In this document: in pieces, positions 11,570 through 24,329 of the stretch | How the letters are laid out: each line of letters opens with the position of its first letter | Numbering within the stretch: position 1 is the first letter of the stretch | NCBI GenBank assembly: GCA_963995505.1 | Contig: OZ023184.1 | Span: 18,226,228 to 18,290,227 of the forward strand | Direction of reading: 5' to 3' | DNA from: Hypericum androsaemum | Lineage: Eukaryota; Streptophyta; Magnoliopsida; Malpighiales; Hypericaceae | DNA: 64,000 nucleotides | Notes under the pieces: model-generated | The model's input: the letters and a program-made list of their open reading frames with translations, nothing else | Told to the model about the DNA's origin: nothing | The model's database searches: none | Made by a program: the position numbers and the translations under genes

Positions 11570-12660
11570 TAATTAAGTCAGTTTTATAGTCTATTCTCAC
11601 CTACATGATGAGTTATTTTTTCTCCCTCCAACTAAGACCACTTTAAACACCATTTGTGACTGATTTCAATAAAAGGTATGATTCCTAAAATTTGATGCAA
11701 AATTTTACCAATTTACTCATTCATAAGTATGAAAAAACTCGAACTTGCATTTATAACCTTAAAAAACTGCTCTATTCATGCGGTTCTAGGCCGAGGGCAG
11801 TCAATGGCGATTTCAAATTCGAGAGTAATTCGTTAAAATGGAACAATTTCTTCGACTTTTTAGACTATGTGATTGCACAAGTCTATAGCTTTATCACACA
11901 CACATGGGCTATCCATAATTGGCGGCCATATGTCCAAAATTACCAGAGGCCGAGGTGAACTATTTTATTATATTTCTGAATATCTGGCGCCTCCTATTTT
12001 TCTTAAAACCGTTTATTCGTTTGTGTATCAATTTCTATGTTATAATATGAGAAAATAAATAAAAATATAAAGGAAAGCCAATCCACTTGCCTTCAAATGG
12101 CTGCTCAAATCCAAGGATTCGATGGTTCTGTTCTGTGGATCATCGGGAAACGGGCATTTTGGGTTGGTGACCTGCTCTATATCCGAGAAATTATTAATTC
12201 ATTGGAAAAAAATTAAATTAATCAATTTAATTTAAATGTACATCTTGCAAAAGAAAAAGAAAACAAGTATTTTGGAAAAAACGAACAGGAGGCAATCCAG
12301 ATTTTTATTTTTGTAAAAAAATAATTATATTACTCCAAGCAAAAATTGTCATGAAGCTCAAATTCTCTTAAAATTGCCTAAATTTGAATAGCTACCAAAG
12401 AGCTAAAACATATTAGTCGGAAATGAAAATTTTATTTGTATATAGAATTAAATTTTCAAATAATTCTTAATATATTTTAGTTTTAAAAATAATTTATTAT
12501 TTATAAGCAATAAAATATTTATTATTTATTCGAAACTAATAAATAATAAAAAAATATTTCTTTCAAAAAATAAATTTTAGTCAATTTTATCTCGATCAGT
12601 CAGTCCACCGATAAAGCCGCCGCATTTTTAAAACAACATTTTTTAGGTGTGGACTAAAAT
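11570..12660. other. Intergenic, nothing recognised
   Basis: AT-rich spacer. An 88-codon open frame at 11692-11958 matches no family I know and is treated as chance. Confidence 0.35.
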
Positions 12661-12678
12661 GGGCTACTCACTTTCATC

Positions 12679-13601
12679 GGGTAAAAAACACACATGGTCA
12701 ATTATCTTTAGAAAATTTTAGCCCATGGTCACTGGTATATTTTTGTCCCTTTATGGTCAATAATTTATATTAAGTTGTTCTTGTATGGTCATTTATTAAC
12801 ATTAAGTCATCATTGCATGGTCACTAAATTATATTAAATCACCATTTATAGTCATTTTAGATAACATTTGAAGTTTTCAAAATGTCTTTAAAAAAATTTA
12901 TTCTTTTTTTTCGCTTTCTTTCATTTTTCTCTTCTCTCCCATCTCCTTTTCTTTATCTCTTCGGCAAAGAGTCGTAGGCCCCATTAACATTGCATTGTCG
13001 GTGCCATGCTATCTACCACGTCATATAACTTATCAAAAAAATTCATGTCACATACATGAATCCATAGAAAAACTTTCAAATATTTGATACAGGATTTAAG
13101 TTTTATTAGAGTCCCATGTGATTCCAAATTTTTAGTTGCCTCCACTTTTTCATTCTGTAACTTGATTTTGAGCTATCAATATAGTCTCACCCTGAGGTAC
13201 TTCACTATAATAATTGTGAAGATTGGACACAATTCTTTATAAAAATTGAGTCATGCATTGAAATCTATCATGAGCGTGTTTTGACATGATCATGTTGAAA
13301 GATGCGTCAACACGAGACATGAATTGTAACTTGGTGTCGCAACGTCAACGAGGCCGATCACTCCTTGCTGAATGGAGGGAGGAAAAGTAGGCAGAAGAGA
13401 GAGGAAGGAACGAGGGCGAGAGAAAAAAAATAATTTTGAGATATTTTGAAAAATTTTGAAAAATTTTAAAATCAGTCATAGTGATCATATAAAACTAACT
13501 TAATATAGATGGATAATTATAAAATGATAAAAAATAGATTACTCACCATGGGCTAAAATTTATAAAAGATCAACCACCATGTGGCTTTTAAGTTTTAACC
13601 C
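12679..13601. mobile_element. Non-coding Mutator-like element with long inverted repeats
   Basis: The left arm contains AAATTTTAGCCCATGGT, and the right arm the same phrase inverted near 13545-13565. Similarity of the arms continues for roughly 250-300 bp with gaps. The nearest 9-bp flanks, ACTTTCATC (12670-12678) and ACTTCCGTC (13602-13610), agree at seven of nine positions, as expected for an old Mutator-type 9-bp duplication. No gene is recognisable inside. A fragment with similar phrases lies in an intron at about 19420-19490. Confidence 0.5.
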
Positions 13602-13619
13602 ACTTCCGTCATAGGAAGT

Positions 13620-14320
13620 AGTTTCACTCAAACTACAAGAAAATGTCAAATTTATTTTCCACTGCAGTGATACGGTAATTACAAACTTATTGTATGAACA
13701 TAGTTAATCATTTCCCTATGGACTTTCAATATTATTGTGCAGGTATAAGAACGGGTCAGCCTGAGTTTTTGAAGTATGGCCGGCAAATTTGGGAGGTGTC
13801 TCCTGTGTTGTACAGGCAATTTGAAAGTTTCGGTATCATCTATCTCTCTACTCTTTTATATTTTTAAGCACTATAATGTTACAGATCATGTTATATAAAC
13901 TTTGTTAGCAAATTAATTTGTGGCATTATACCCAAAAAAATTAATTTGTGACAATTTTCCATTTAAAAAAAACCTATGATACTTCATCTATGATATGGAT
14001 TTTTTCAAAATTAAGTTTATATTTTCCACACTTAATCTCAACACGCCCTTCATACAATATTTTCCACACTTAATTTGTGACAATTTCCTAGTTAAAAAAA
14101 AGAAGAACCCATGGCAATTTCCCCTTCATATACTTAATCTCAAATATGTTAACTAATATAACGGTGAAAAAATTACTTATCAATAAAATGACGCTGAAAA
14201 TTGATCATCCGAGTGGAGTCAAGTTGTTCCGAGATTGCAGTAGTGATCTAATTATTAATTATACAAAAAACCTCTGAACCTCTGTCCCTAATCATACAGT
14301 GTCAAATTATTAGAGTTGGT
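13620..14320. other. Intergenic, nothing recognised
   Basis: AT-rich spacer. TTAATTTGTGACAATTT-like phrases recur at about 13910-13960 and 14070-14090, a minor direct repeat. No gene. Confidence 0.35.
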
Positions 14321-14332
14321 TGACTTATCTTT

Positions 14333-15439
14333 GGGGAAATTACTCTATATCCTCTAAGATTTGCTTAAATATACTCAAAAGTTTTTCATGTTTGCAAAAT
14401 ACACGCCGACGTTTCTCTAGTTTGCTTTTATTATACTTTCGGGTCCTTGGCGCACGTTAGCAGCTTTTTTTTTGTCAATGAAATGACCAAAATATCTTTT
14501 TAAAACTAAAAATAAAAAAATGCTTACATCCTCTCTTCTTCTTCCTCCTATTACACCACAACTCGCACCGACCTAACCTAAGGGGGAGAGAGAGAACATC
14601 CGGGGAGAACATTCGGCACCGTCGACAATCTCGATGCAGTTGTACCTCCTCTGACGAGGACCAGGTCGATGCCGAGAAGGAGGACCCTACCTCCAATTGG
14701 AGCATGGAGGCCACCTCCAAATGCCTCGACTCCATGATCCACTTCCTCGACCACCGCCTCCTTCTCTCTGACCCCTCCTCAGATTCCTCCCCACTCGCCG
14801 AGTTCATCTCTATTGCCAGCGGCATCTTCAATCTCCCTCGCCGCTCCGCCATCCACCCTTCCCGCTGTCCACCCCTTCCGTCGTCCACCCCTTGCCGCCT
14901 CCCCCTCCCACCTTTGTGCTGCCCGCGACGACGGCTCCCTCCTCTCCTGGCCCCTCCCCGACCTCTACCAGGCCTCCCTTCCCTACCCTAAGTTTCAAGA
15001 TTAGATTAGGAAAATTGAAACCCTAAACCCAACAACAGTCGTCAATTAACAAGGGATGGGGTGGGCCTCCCTCTTTCCCCTTCCTCCACTCCATCCTACA
15101 GAACCAAAACCCAACTCAGAGCTCGCACTTCTTCTCCCTCGGGCCACTGTTCCTACTTTTCCTGTTCTTTTTATGTTAGCTATTTTGAATTAGTATTGAT
15201 TAGTTCGGTGTGGATATTGGAGCGGTTGGGAGAGATAGAAGAAGATATGATGTAAGCAGTTTTTTATTTTTGTTCTGAGGGTATTTTCGTCATTTTAATG
15301 ACAAAAAAAGAAAAATATATATTGAGGGACCCGAAAGTATAATAAAAGCAAACTAGAGGGATGTCGGCGTGTATTTTGCAAACAGAGAGACTTTTGAGTA
15401 TATTTAAGCAAATCCAAGAAGCTAGAGAGTAATTTTCTC
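14333..15439. mobile_element. Pack-MULE-like element with GC-rich payload
   Basis: Inverted repeats of about 200 bp: the left arm 14333-14545 and right arm 15236-15439 share ATTTGCTTAAATATACTCAA, TGCAAAATACACGCCGAC, TAGTTTGCTTTTATTATAC and CTTTCGGGTCC. The flanks are a perfect 9-bp direct repeat, CTTATCTTT, at 14324-14332 and 15440-15448. Long inverted repeats plus a 9-bp duplication are the hallmark of Mutator-like elements. The middle (about 14590-14995) is strikingly GC-rich compared with its surroundings and codon-like, and no transposase frame is visible, which is the pattern of a gene-capturing Pack-MULE. Confidence 0.75.
14704..14991 (+). pseudogene. Probable captured gene fragment inside the 14-15 kb element
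   Basis: The open frame starts MEATSKCLDSMIHFLDHRLL and stays protein-like for about 45 residues (LAEFISIASGIFNL), then turns into a proline- and leucine-rich tail that looks out of frame. Reading upstream in the same frame adds a credible acidic stretch (SSDEDQVDAEKEDP). I do not recognise the parent gene. The abrupt GC content and position between two inverted repeats suggest an exon fragment captured by the element; whether it is expressed is unknown. Confidence 0.4.
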
Positions 15440-15449
15440 CTTATCTTTT

Positions 15450-17450
15450 GTCTCCAAATTATATATAGTATAATTATTGAAAGGATGTATATATCCCCAA
15501 TTTGGCTCTACTTCAATATTTTATGATCTAAACTTATAGCTATGATCCCTCAACAAACCCAGTGGCTATAAAGTTGGGGAAAAAGTGATGGACTGCATCA
15601 ATCATCTTATTAATAATGTAGATGGTATGACGTGGCTATACTTAGATCAATAGATATTATTTATTTTAGTTTAAATAAAATATCTTGAATTCCAGTTTTT
15701 CAAAATATAACAAATGTGTAATAATTGTTTAAAAAATTTTGTTACACGAGAAAAATCGGACCGACTCAAAATTAATCGACTCCACGCTGATTGCACCGCC
15801 GAGAGTTAACAAATATAATACTTTTGGTTTTAATTGACATTACTGTCATGCTTTAGACTTAAATATATGAACCAAAAGGAGTCGCTTCAACTTTATTTTT
15901 TTGAATAGTCAGCACAAAAATTAAATTTTAAAATGAAATGAAAGCTGATCCAAACTCCAGGATGCGTTTAAATAATATAGTATTATTTTTTACTAATCAT
16001 TACCATCTTGTATTTTAGCTTATTTATTCAGCAAATAAAACAAAATAGTTTTCCGTAAATATTTATTCAATAAATGACTTTAATTTAGATCAGTGACTGT
16101 TCAATTATCGAGCATTCTATTGAACTACCCCAATTAGAACCTGCAAAATTTTCTTTTTGTTGAGGCATTTGGTTAAGTGGGACTAAATTAAAAATCATAA
16201 ATTTATCAAATACTAAGATCAACTAGCAACTTTTATATAAATAAAAATATTGAGTTCAAAATTTTAAAAAGTTGCGTTAGAATTTGTTATAAAAATTTTC
16301 TGCAGTCCAATATGGAAATTGAATTAGCCGATTGAGATTGAGTGGATATCGTCCAATATAGAAATTGAATTAGCTGATTGAGATTGAGTGGATATCTAGA
16401 GAATTTATATGTTACACATGTCACTGAACATGCGTCGTTTATTACAGTTGACTAATCTACCGAAATTTCCGGTAGCCATTTCTTTCCACAAAATCACTCC
16501 CTTTTGGAACCTTATCGGCCATGTTTTTTTTTTCTTCCCTAGAGGCTAGACGACCTTTGCGGTGATCAAAAATCATGTAGCCTTTTGTGGAACCGGTCAA
16601 TTGCCGAAGCATACTCAAAAGAGATCCAATATAGTAGTTTTAGAAAAAAGACCCAACATAACGGTGTTCTTTGGAGAAAAAGTCGAGGCTCCAAGAGAAA
16701 TTTTCTGAGGATAATTTTATATACAATATTTAGATTGTCAATTTTTAATAAAATTTTCAAAAAAGAAAGTGGATCGTCTAGTCTCACAGAAAATTATTTT
16801 AATAAAATTCGAAGGGACGTTGTTCTGTTTATACTTTTTTTCGTTGATGTCAACATTATAATTATCTGTACTACTCCGATGCATATGAGCAATTAATTCC
16901 TCGATAGCCTTCCTTATTTTTGATACATCCATCCTTACTTATATCCAAAAGATATACTTGGCAGTGTAATCTTTCAACAATAAATAATAGAAATAAAGAT
17001 TATTCAAGTAAAGAATTCTTAAGTACCAATTCAAGTAAGTATATTAATGTTAAGGAAATCCCACTCCTTAAAAAACAAATTCTCATAATTGGATATTGTG
17101 AACAAAGTAGATATTAAAGACTTGTTAAATGTACATAGAGTAACAAAAATAAAAGAATTAAAAACAAAAGATAAACTCTCAAATTCTCAATAATCATCAA
17201 TGATGGAAAAAATTGCTTAAAAAATTCAGATTTCAACTCCTAAAACTAGATGAAGAAACATATATAGAAATAGAATCCTATTTTACCTTACAAAAATCCG
17301 ACCTTACATTATACCCATTATTATTTAACCTGGTCCACTGGATGAATCCGACGGCGAATTAAAAAAATGGGGGAACGACTTCCCAATTTCCAAAAGGCAA
17401 AAAAAAAAACTAACTGCCAGTTGTCCAAAAAAGACAAGAAGCCCACTCCT
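15450..17450. other. Intergenic, nothing recognised apart from a small duplication
   Basis: AT-rich spacer with only short open frames, none resembling a known protein, up to the promoter region of the carbonic anhydrase gene. It contains the 46-bp tandem duplication at 16305-16396. Confidence 0.35.
16305..16396. repeat. 46-bp tandem duplication
   Basis: Two head-to-tail units, 16305-16350 and 16351-16396, differ at two positions only, so the duplication is young. Confidence 0.9.
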
Positions 17451-17927
17451 CCCCACATATTTAAAGCTCAATGTCATAGCCAATGGCAAACAAAACAAAG
17501 CAAACTCCTCCTTTAAAGGCAGACAAGAGAGAAAGAGAGAGAGAGTAATTACCAATTAGGTAGGCCATTGTCTTTTTCCCCACTCACAAAAGAGGAGCAG
17601 AAGATTCTCAAAGTTAAAACAAACAAAGGAAATTAAGGTTCGTGATCTGTGAAAACTAAAAACTCTACATCCATAAACAGTAATAGATGCGCACCGATCC
17701 CGATTCGGATCGCCTTTCACTGTTGTTTTTCATTTCCGATCCATCCTCCCGCCTTTAATTTTCCGGCGCTCTTCGTCGCTCCGAGCTCGTTTAATCCAAC
17801 CCGATCGGACCTGTTTGGGGGATAATTAACTTAATTACGCGGTTGCATGCAGAGCTTATGTTTATGTTTTAGGTTTCTCATAATAATTTTCGTGTTTTAT
17901 TTGAGTTGGCAGGAGAAGGAAGAAGAC

Positions 17928-20900
17928 ATGGCGGAGTCGTACCAGAGCGCCATTGACGAACTCACCAAGCTCATCAGGTACCGTACTTACCCCTCCGTAT
18001 TCCCTCCTCTTTGTTCTTTCTTTCTTCGGTTACCTAACAATAACGACGTCGTTGTTGACTTAACGGAATTTAGCCAACAAGGGGGGGGACCCATTTCTCA
18101 ACATTACCGTCAGTAATTGTTTTATTATTTCTAGGTAACCGTCGGTGCCGTTATAAGCATACGATAAAGAATTTGAAGTTTTATCTTATTTATCGAGACG
18201 AACTTTAGATATTATTTGAGGTTCTTCAAATAATATTTTTTAAATTTTTACTAGTAGAGCTTGGTTTTAAGTATAGTAGATTAACAGTTAATTAATTATT
18301 CAATTACCTGCCCTCGATCTCGCCGGAAACTACGAAATACTTTCTGAAGAAGTCAGAAATTATAATTTATTTCATCGTTCCACAATAAAAGGAGAGGACT
18401 CCACGCAATTGTTTTCCTCACCAAGTGGGGCCCGCTGCACGGCAGGCTGAGGTGGGTCACCGCCCACCGGTGGGGCCCACCCCAGTGCTGTATCGTTTCG
18501 TTTTTTACCCAATCATTAAACTTGCAGGGGGGGAGAGAGAGAGAGGGAGAAGTTTTTACATTTTTTGTTTGTTTGTTTGTTTGTTTGAAATTGTGATCTG
18601 ATTTTCTCTCTTTTCTGTTTGCAGTGAGAAGGCAGACCTCGGGAACGTCGCCGCCGCAAAGATAAAGCAGCTGACGGCCGAGTTGGAGGCGGGGTTCGAC
18701 CCGGTCCAGCGGATCAAGTCCGGGTTCGCCCACTTCAAGGCCGAGAAATACGAGTACGTTCTCCGCCCGATCTCTCAAATTCTAACCATATTCTTCTTTT
18801 CTCCGGTGCGTTTGTCGCTACTTTCTTTTTTGGCCTTTTCGACCCCGTATGTTGGAATATCTTGTTTACCATATTCGGACCTTACTTATCTTGCTGGTCT
18901 TTGTTTGTGAAGTTACGTTACTGCCCCCCACATGTAATGTGGGTCTTCCTTTCTCAAGTTGCTAGTCTTTATCACTTTAATAACTAGTTTTTTTTCTAAT
19001 ACGGTTGGTAGTTGTTGTCTCACTTATCACACTCTTCGCGGTGTCTGTTTGTTAGATATATGTCGCTTTTACTCGCAATAAAATGCCGAGATACCTAAAT
19101 GTACAATATAAATATAAATAACAGAAAATAATTACAGAGAAATCAACGAACCCATCATGAAAAGGATCCGTATGGTACACTGAAAATTTAGATTGATCGA
19201 TAAAATAATTGAGCATCAAATTTGTTCGATCAATTGTTATATTGCGTTGGTATTATAAAAGAGAGAAATAATAAGCGATTAACAACCAGTGGCATATTGG
19301 TATTTTCAGGAAGGATACTGAGCTGTACGGTCAACTTGCCAAAGGGCAGAGCCCCAAGGTATCTATAATTTATAAATTTCATTAACTTACATAAAATGGT
19401 CGCACCGGTGAATTTTTTGGGTAAAAGATACTTGTAGTCACTCAATTTTACAAAATTTTAGCCACTGGTCATTTACCTATATATAACTCCAACAATGTTT
19501 TGGTCAAAGTACTTTTCGTGATCCAAATTGTTTTCAAATATTGTTTTTTTGGTGTGTATGTGTTGTGTACATGCAACGGTTAATTCACAATCGAATATTA
19601 ATATTGAGTTTCGCATATGGTTGACTCTCCCAATTACCACAATTTCGACATCAGCCCTTTGTATAATTGGCTAAACATTTAATTCGACGTAAATGCTCCA
19701 AACTCAACTTTTCTAGTGAGTACCTAACGTTGAAAATTGCAAATGTAGTTTCTGGTATTTGCGTGCTCAGACTCCCGAGTTTGCCCCTCGCATATCCTCA
19801 ACTTCCAACCTGGTGAGGCCTTCGTGGTGCGTAACATCGCCAACATGGTCCCACCATATGACCAGGTCTGTACATCATCTTAACATTTTGTCGTAATTAT
19901 ATTTCTTATTTGTTACTGTTGGCTAATCCCTGGGTAAAGTTTTTGGTGGGTCTTTATATTTTTTTTGGTGGGTCTTTATAGAATAGGGAAACTCGTGTGA
20001 GATTTTGGATGTAGTCAGCCAAAAAGAAGTGTAAGAAAAAGTAGGGAATTTTAGTAACAACAAAGGTAAAACCAAGTACACTGTACACCAGCTGTTCTTG
20101 TAAGAAATTAGAATTATATTAAATGGATGGGCCCCAGTTTTAGTTAGAACTTAGAACCATAATCGAATGAAACAAATATGTATTAACGCCGCCACTAGTT
20201 CTGTTTCCCGTATTTTTTTGGTAGATAAAATTTCTTTATTTATAATAATATAGTAAACCCAACCTGTGTGGTCCCAAACCCCCAATCTGAGTGGTGACCC
20301 CCCTACTACAGATGTAATAGGATTGCAGTCGAGCACCTCACTAAAAATCCAATTGTCGCAAAATTTAATGAAAAAATGACAATAGGAAAAAGAGCTGCCT
20401 CGATTACACAGCGATACATGTCAACCACTCGGTATATCCTAATAGCGAACATGCTCGCTATTTACATTTTCACCTAGCATAAACCCCCACCCTTACGTAT
20501 TACCAACAGATTCCAAAAACATCAAAAGCTCCTGGTTGTGGATGAACGCTGGGTCAAGCCACAAAATCCATTCTTGAGTATGGTAGAGGACCAAATGCAA
20601 TAAAAGCTCACGGTGATAATTTGCATCATCAAAAATTGCCTTGTTACGAAATAGCCAAATCCCCCACATAATTGATGCAAAGATTGTGAGCCCGACCTTT
20701 GCCTTCAAACCACCTCTAAACAAGAACATCCACTATCTCAATGCAAAAGAAGAGGATGGCCCAATGCACCAACTTAATAAAGAAGTTCCAGGTCCTCCAA
20801 GAAAGTGTGCAATGCAAAAGAAGATGGTCATTGGACTCATCTATATCACCACAAATGGGACACAAGCAATCCCACCTTTCCAACATACCTTTTCGAATGA

Positions 20901-23279
20901 GATTATCTCTCGTTGCTAATCTCTTTTGTAGTGCAATCCATAAAAATACATGGACTTTTGACGGCGAAGGTATCTTCCAAATAACTACCAAGTCCGGCAT
21001 TGGACTTGACCCCTGATCATTGTTTGAAGACACAACTTTCATCATCTCTCTGGTTGTGTAAATTTTTTCACTCACCCCAGCCAGACCATATAATCTTGTC
21101 CATGCCAGTACTATTTGGTGATTTGAAAGATAAAATCATTAGCACTGTTTCCTGTACTGTTTCTCGTTGCTAATCTTGTCCATGCCAGTACTGTTTCCCC
21201 TATTGTTAAATAACCGGTGAATTTTCAAAATTTATAAACAAACACACAACATTTAATATCAGAAAAATTATACATTGGGAATTGTGTAAAAACAACAATT
21301 GAAATATAATTAACATGTTCTGATATCATGGTATAATATTTATATATAACTCAAAACCCTAAAACAATAAGTTATTGGTTTACAACACTTGACTAAGAAA
21401 TATTTTAATAATTTCTTGTGATATTCTGTTGTATCTTTTAATTTTGACTGGCCTTTTTTTTTTCCTGCAGACAAAATATTCCGGTGTAGGGGCAGCCATT
21501 GAATATGCTGTGCTGCATCTGAAGGTGAAGAAATGCTCAAAGCTTAACCCCCTCTCTCTCTTTTGCTTCTACCAATCCTTTAGTTGCGGATGATCATTTG
21601 GTGTGGTACTTTTTTGTCAAAGATAAGCGGAGGAAAGTGATTTCTACTTTTTTTTAGAATTAATAATTGCATTTTCCACTGGCAGTAAGGAAAAAGTAAT
21701 ATGATTTCCCAATAGAAAATGGACACCAAAAGCGACTTTATTTCTAGTGACTGGCCCAAAATGATTCCCATTCCTTCGTACACTCAATTACCCAAAAAAG
21801 TAACTCTTGACTTCGCTTTACCTAATTCCTTTCGTACCAATGTTGATTTTGTTTTACCAATCAGAATTGACCCAAACGTTAATAGATTTGAATCTCTTAC
21901 AGATTATGTTTTAAATAGGATGCTACATTACTGGATCATGTAGTTTTCTTTTTCCTGACATTTAGTTTTTAATTTTTCGAATTATGCGCGTTTTGAATCC
22001 GGAATGTAGGTGGAGCACATCATTGTCATTGGACATAGCTGCTGCGGTGGCATAAAGGGACTCATGTCAATCCCAGATGATGGGAAAACTTCCAGGTAAA
22101 TTGGCAAGGATTACAACCAAATATATATTATAGTTAATTCATGCCTTTATTTTTGTGCGGTATTTCATTAATCTAAGTTCAAGTTCGAGCTAGATAAAAT
22201 ACTATATCACGTTTCCGCTTGCATCGGTTATTAAAAAAGTGTAACAGATTAAAGAGCGCACGAATAACTTTTGAGGGGTAGCTTTTCGCAAATTGCAGGG
22301 TTTCTTTGGCACCGGTTTCGTATCTTGATATCAGTACTTGAGGTGGTACCGCTGCCAAGTTCGTAGATGCACCACCTAAAAGATAATGTTCGTTGATGCA
22401 CCTTTAAAGCAAGATAAAAGAATGGAATGACCATAACACTTTTATTAGAAAGAACCTGCCTTTTGCCCCCATCATTGTAGAGATATGCCATTGGCCATTG
22501 CACCTTTTGCATACTTCTCTTGCAAGCAACATTTTTTCAGATATTCGGAGCCGAGTACTGTGAGATTCTTTTTAGTGCGACTCACAATGATACCTTTTAA
22601 ATTTGTAAGACTTGAACTTAATAACTTCTTAAGTGAATCTAAGTTTATTAACCAACTCTCATTGGTTGACACCCAACATATTAGTGGGCCTGTTTTAAAA
22701 GGGATTAAACCCATTTTAGGGTACAATGCGCCTATCAACATGTAGCTGGTCTTGATGCTGTGAAATTTCGAGATTCAATTTTGACTATCCCAGGAAAAAT
22801 TGAGGAAATCGTCATGATTATAAAATCTATATATTTTCCAAGTCAAAGTGACAGAGAACGCTAATTAATATTTTCCTTGCACAACTTTACAGCCACTTCA
22901 TAGAAGCCTGGGTCCAAATTTGTTCACCTGCAAAGGACAAAGTGAAAGCTGAGATCGGAAGCTCGGATTTCGCCGAGCAGTGCTACAACTGCGAGAAGGT
23001 AATTACTTCAACAATTTTATCTCGAAACGACTGCCGCCAAAAAAGATAAAATGAAATCACATGGGACTCGGTGAATGTACAAGTTAATGGTTGAACTTAT
23101 TACTAAACATGCAGGAGTCGGTGAATGTATCACTTGGAAACTTGATCACATACCCATTTGTGAGGGAGGCACTTGTGAGCAAGAAGTTGTTTCTGAAAGG
23201 TGCACATTACGATTTCGTCAAGGGAGCCTTTGATCTTTGGGATATGGACTTCATGATTTCCCCGTCTTTAACCCTCTGA
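17928..23279 (+). CDS. Beta carbonic anhydrase, cytosolic type
   Basis: Catalyses interconversion of CO2 and bicarbonate at a zinc site. Eight exons: 17928-17977, 18625-18753, 19310-19358, 19749-19865, 21471-21524, 22010-22095, 22893-22998, 23115-23279; all introns are GT-AG and the joined frame encodes 251 residues. Zinc ligands C82, H142 and C145 and the D84/R86 pair (ACSDSR, GHSCCGG) are present, as are FVVRNIAN and GAAIEYAV. The C-terminus [20 protein letters not shown] fits plant beta enzymes. The protein starts [16 protein letters not shown] with no transit peptide, so the cytosol is the likely site. Chloroplast forms carry an extra N-terminal exon; a possible 5'-UTR acceptor (GTTGGCAG near 17905-17912) leaves room for an upstream exon I could not see. 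Intron 4 holds a LINE; intron 6 a SINE-like copy. Confidence 0.93.
18561..18589. repeat. (TTTG)n microsatellite in carbonic anhydrase intron 1
   Basis: A run of TTTG/GTTT tetranucleotides shortly before the pyrimidine tract of the exon 2 acceptor. A GA-rich run (GAGAGAGAGAGGGAGA) lies just before it at about 18534-18550. Confidence 0.9.
19420..19490 (+). mobile_element. Fragment related to the 12.7-13.6 kb element ends
   Basis: Within carbonic anhydrase intron 3 the stretch beginning GGGTAAAAGATACTTGTAG and continuing AAAATTTTAGCCACTGGTCA resembles the left end of the element at 12679 (GGGTAAAAAACACAC and AAAATTTTAGCCCATGGTCA). No partner arm was found nearby, so it looks like a remnant end. 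Confidence 0.35.
20201..21203 (-). mobile_element. 5'-truncated LINE in carbonic anhydrase intron 4
   Basis: On the minus strand 21075-20716 encodes a reverse-transcriptase-associated zinc-binding region ([20 protein letters not shown], then [18 protein letters not shown]). A second frame, 20729-20493, continues in family style ([13 protein letters not shown]), so there is a frameshift near 20720. The body, 20214-21190, is bounded by a 13-bp direct repeat with one mismatch (CTGTTTCCCGTAT at 20201-20213, CTGTTTCCCCTAT at 21191-21203), the expected target duplication. A short T-run at 20212-20218 is the reversed poly-A side. Most of the reverse transcriptase and all upstream parts are missing. 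Antisense to its host gene. Confidence 0.8.
22560..22690 (-). mobile_element. SINE-like sequence (family member 2) in intron 6
   Basis: On the minus strand this reads like the copy at 6114: GTTGGTTAATAAACTTAG, then TTAAGTTCAAGTCTTACAAAT and GGTATCATTGTGAGTCGC, the last matching GACGTCATTGAGAGAGTCGC of the 6.1 kb copy. Boundaries are approximate. Confidence 0.4.
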
Positions 23280-23838
23280 GCTGCCTGAATTAATTGTTAA
23301 TTTGCCTCGGGTGGTTTTTTTTATTGTTATTTCTGATTCCAAAAGGATGCTTCAAATCCAGTGCAACTTGAATATTGGAATTGTGTGGAACATTTGACAA
23401 GACACATAATCGAGGAATAAACTCTTGTTGCAAATAATTGGTTGTTATGTTCATCTTCCCGTTGTAGTTGATGCCATCTTGTCGTACACTCGTTAGACCG
23501 ACTAATCAAAGTTCATTTTTGATGCCATCTGAAAGTGACGACGAATCTGAAACCGGGAGGCGTGAGTGCGTCGGTTAAGGCCACCGCGCTGCCTCCTTAT
23601 TTGATGGCCTTCATCGCCCTGTCGCATTGTCCTATGGCATAGTCCGAAGAATGTATCAAAAAGGTCAAACATTTTAAACTCTAAGGAAGATTTCAGGTTG
23701 AAATGTGGCATGTAAGATGTTGTAAAAAGTTAAGAAAGATTCAGCTTTGCCAAAGTTGGCGCGATCATTTTAGCCGATTGATCTTGCATTCACTACGATC
23801 GCAGTTTTTGGTGCTTCTATTTGAATGATAAACGAGGA
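23280..23838. other. 3' flank of carbonic anhydrase, nothing else recognised
   Basis: Holds the 3' untranslated region of the carbonic anhydrase gene and spacer. Minus-strand open frames here (60 and 69 codons) resemble nothing known. Confidence 0.4.
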
Positions 23839-23839
23839 A

Positions 23840-24325
<486 letters not shown>

Positions 24326-24329
24326 TCAA

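Noticed and set aside
20493..21075. Carbonic anhydrase intron frames as an independent host gene
   Set aside because: The frames are truncated LINE polyprotein with a frameshift and target duplications.
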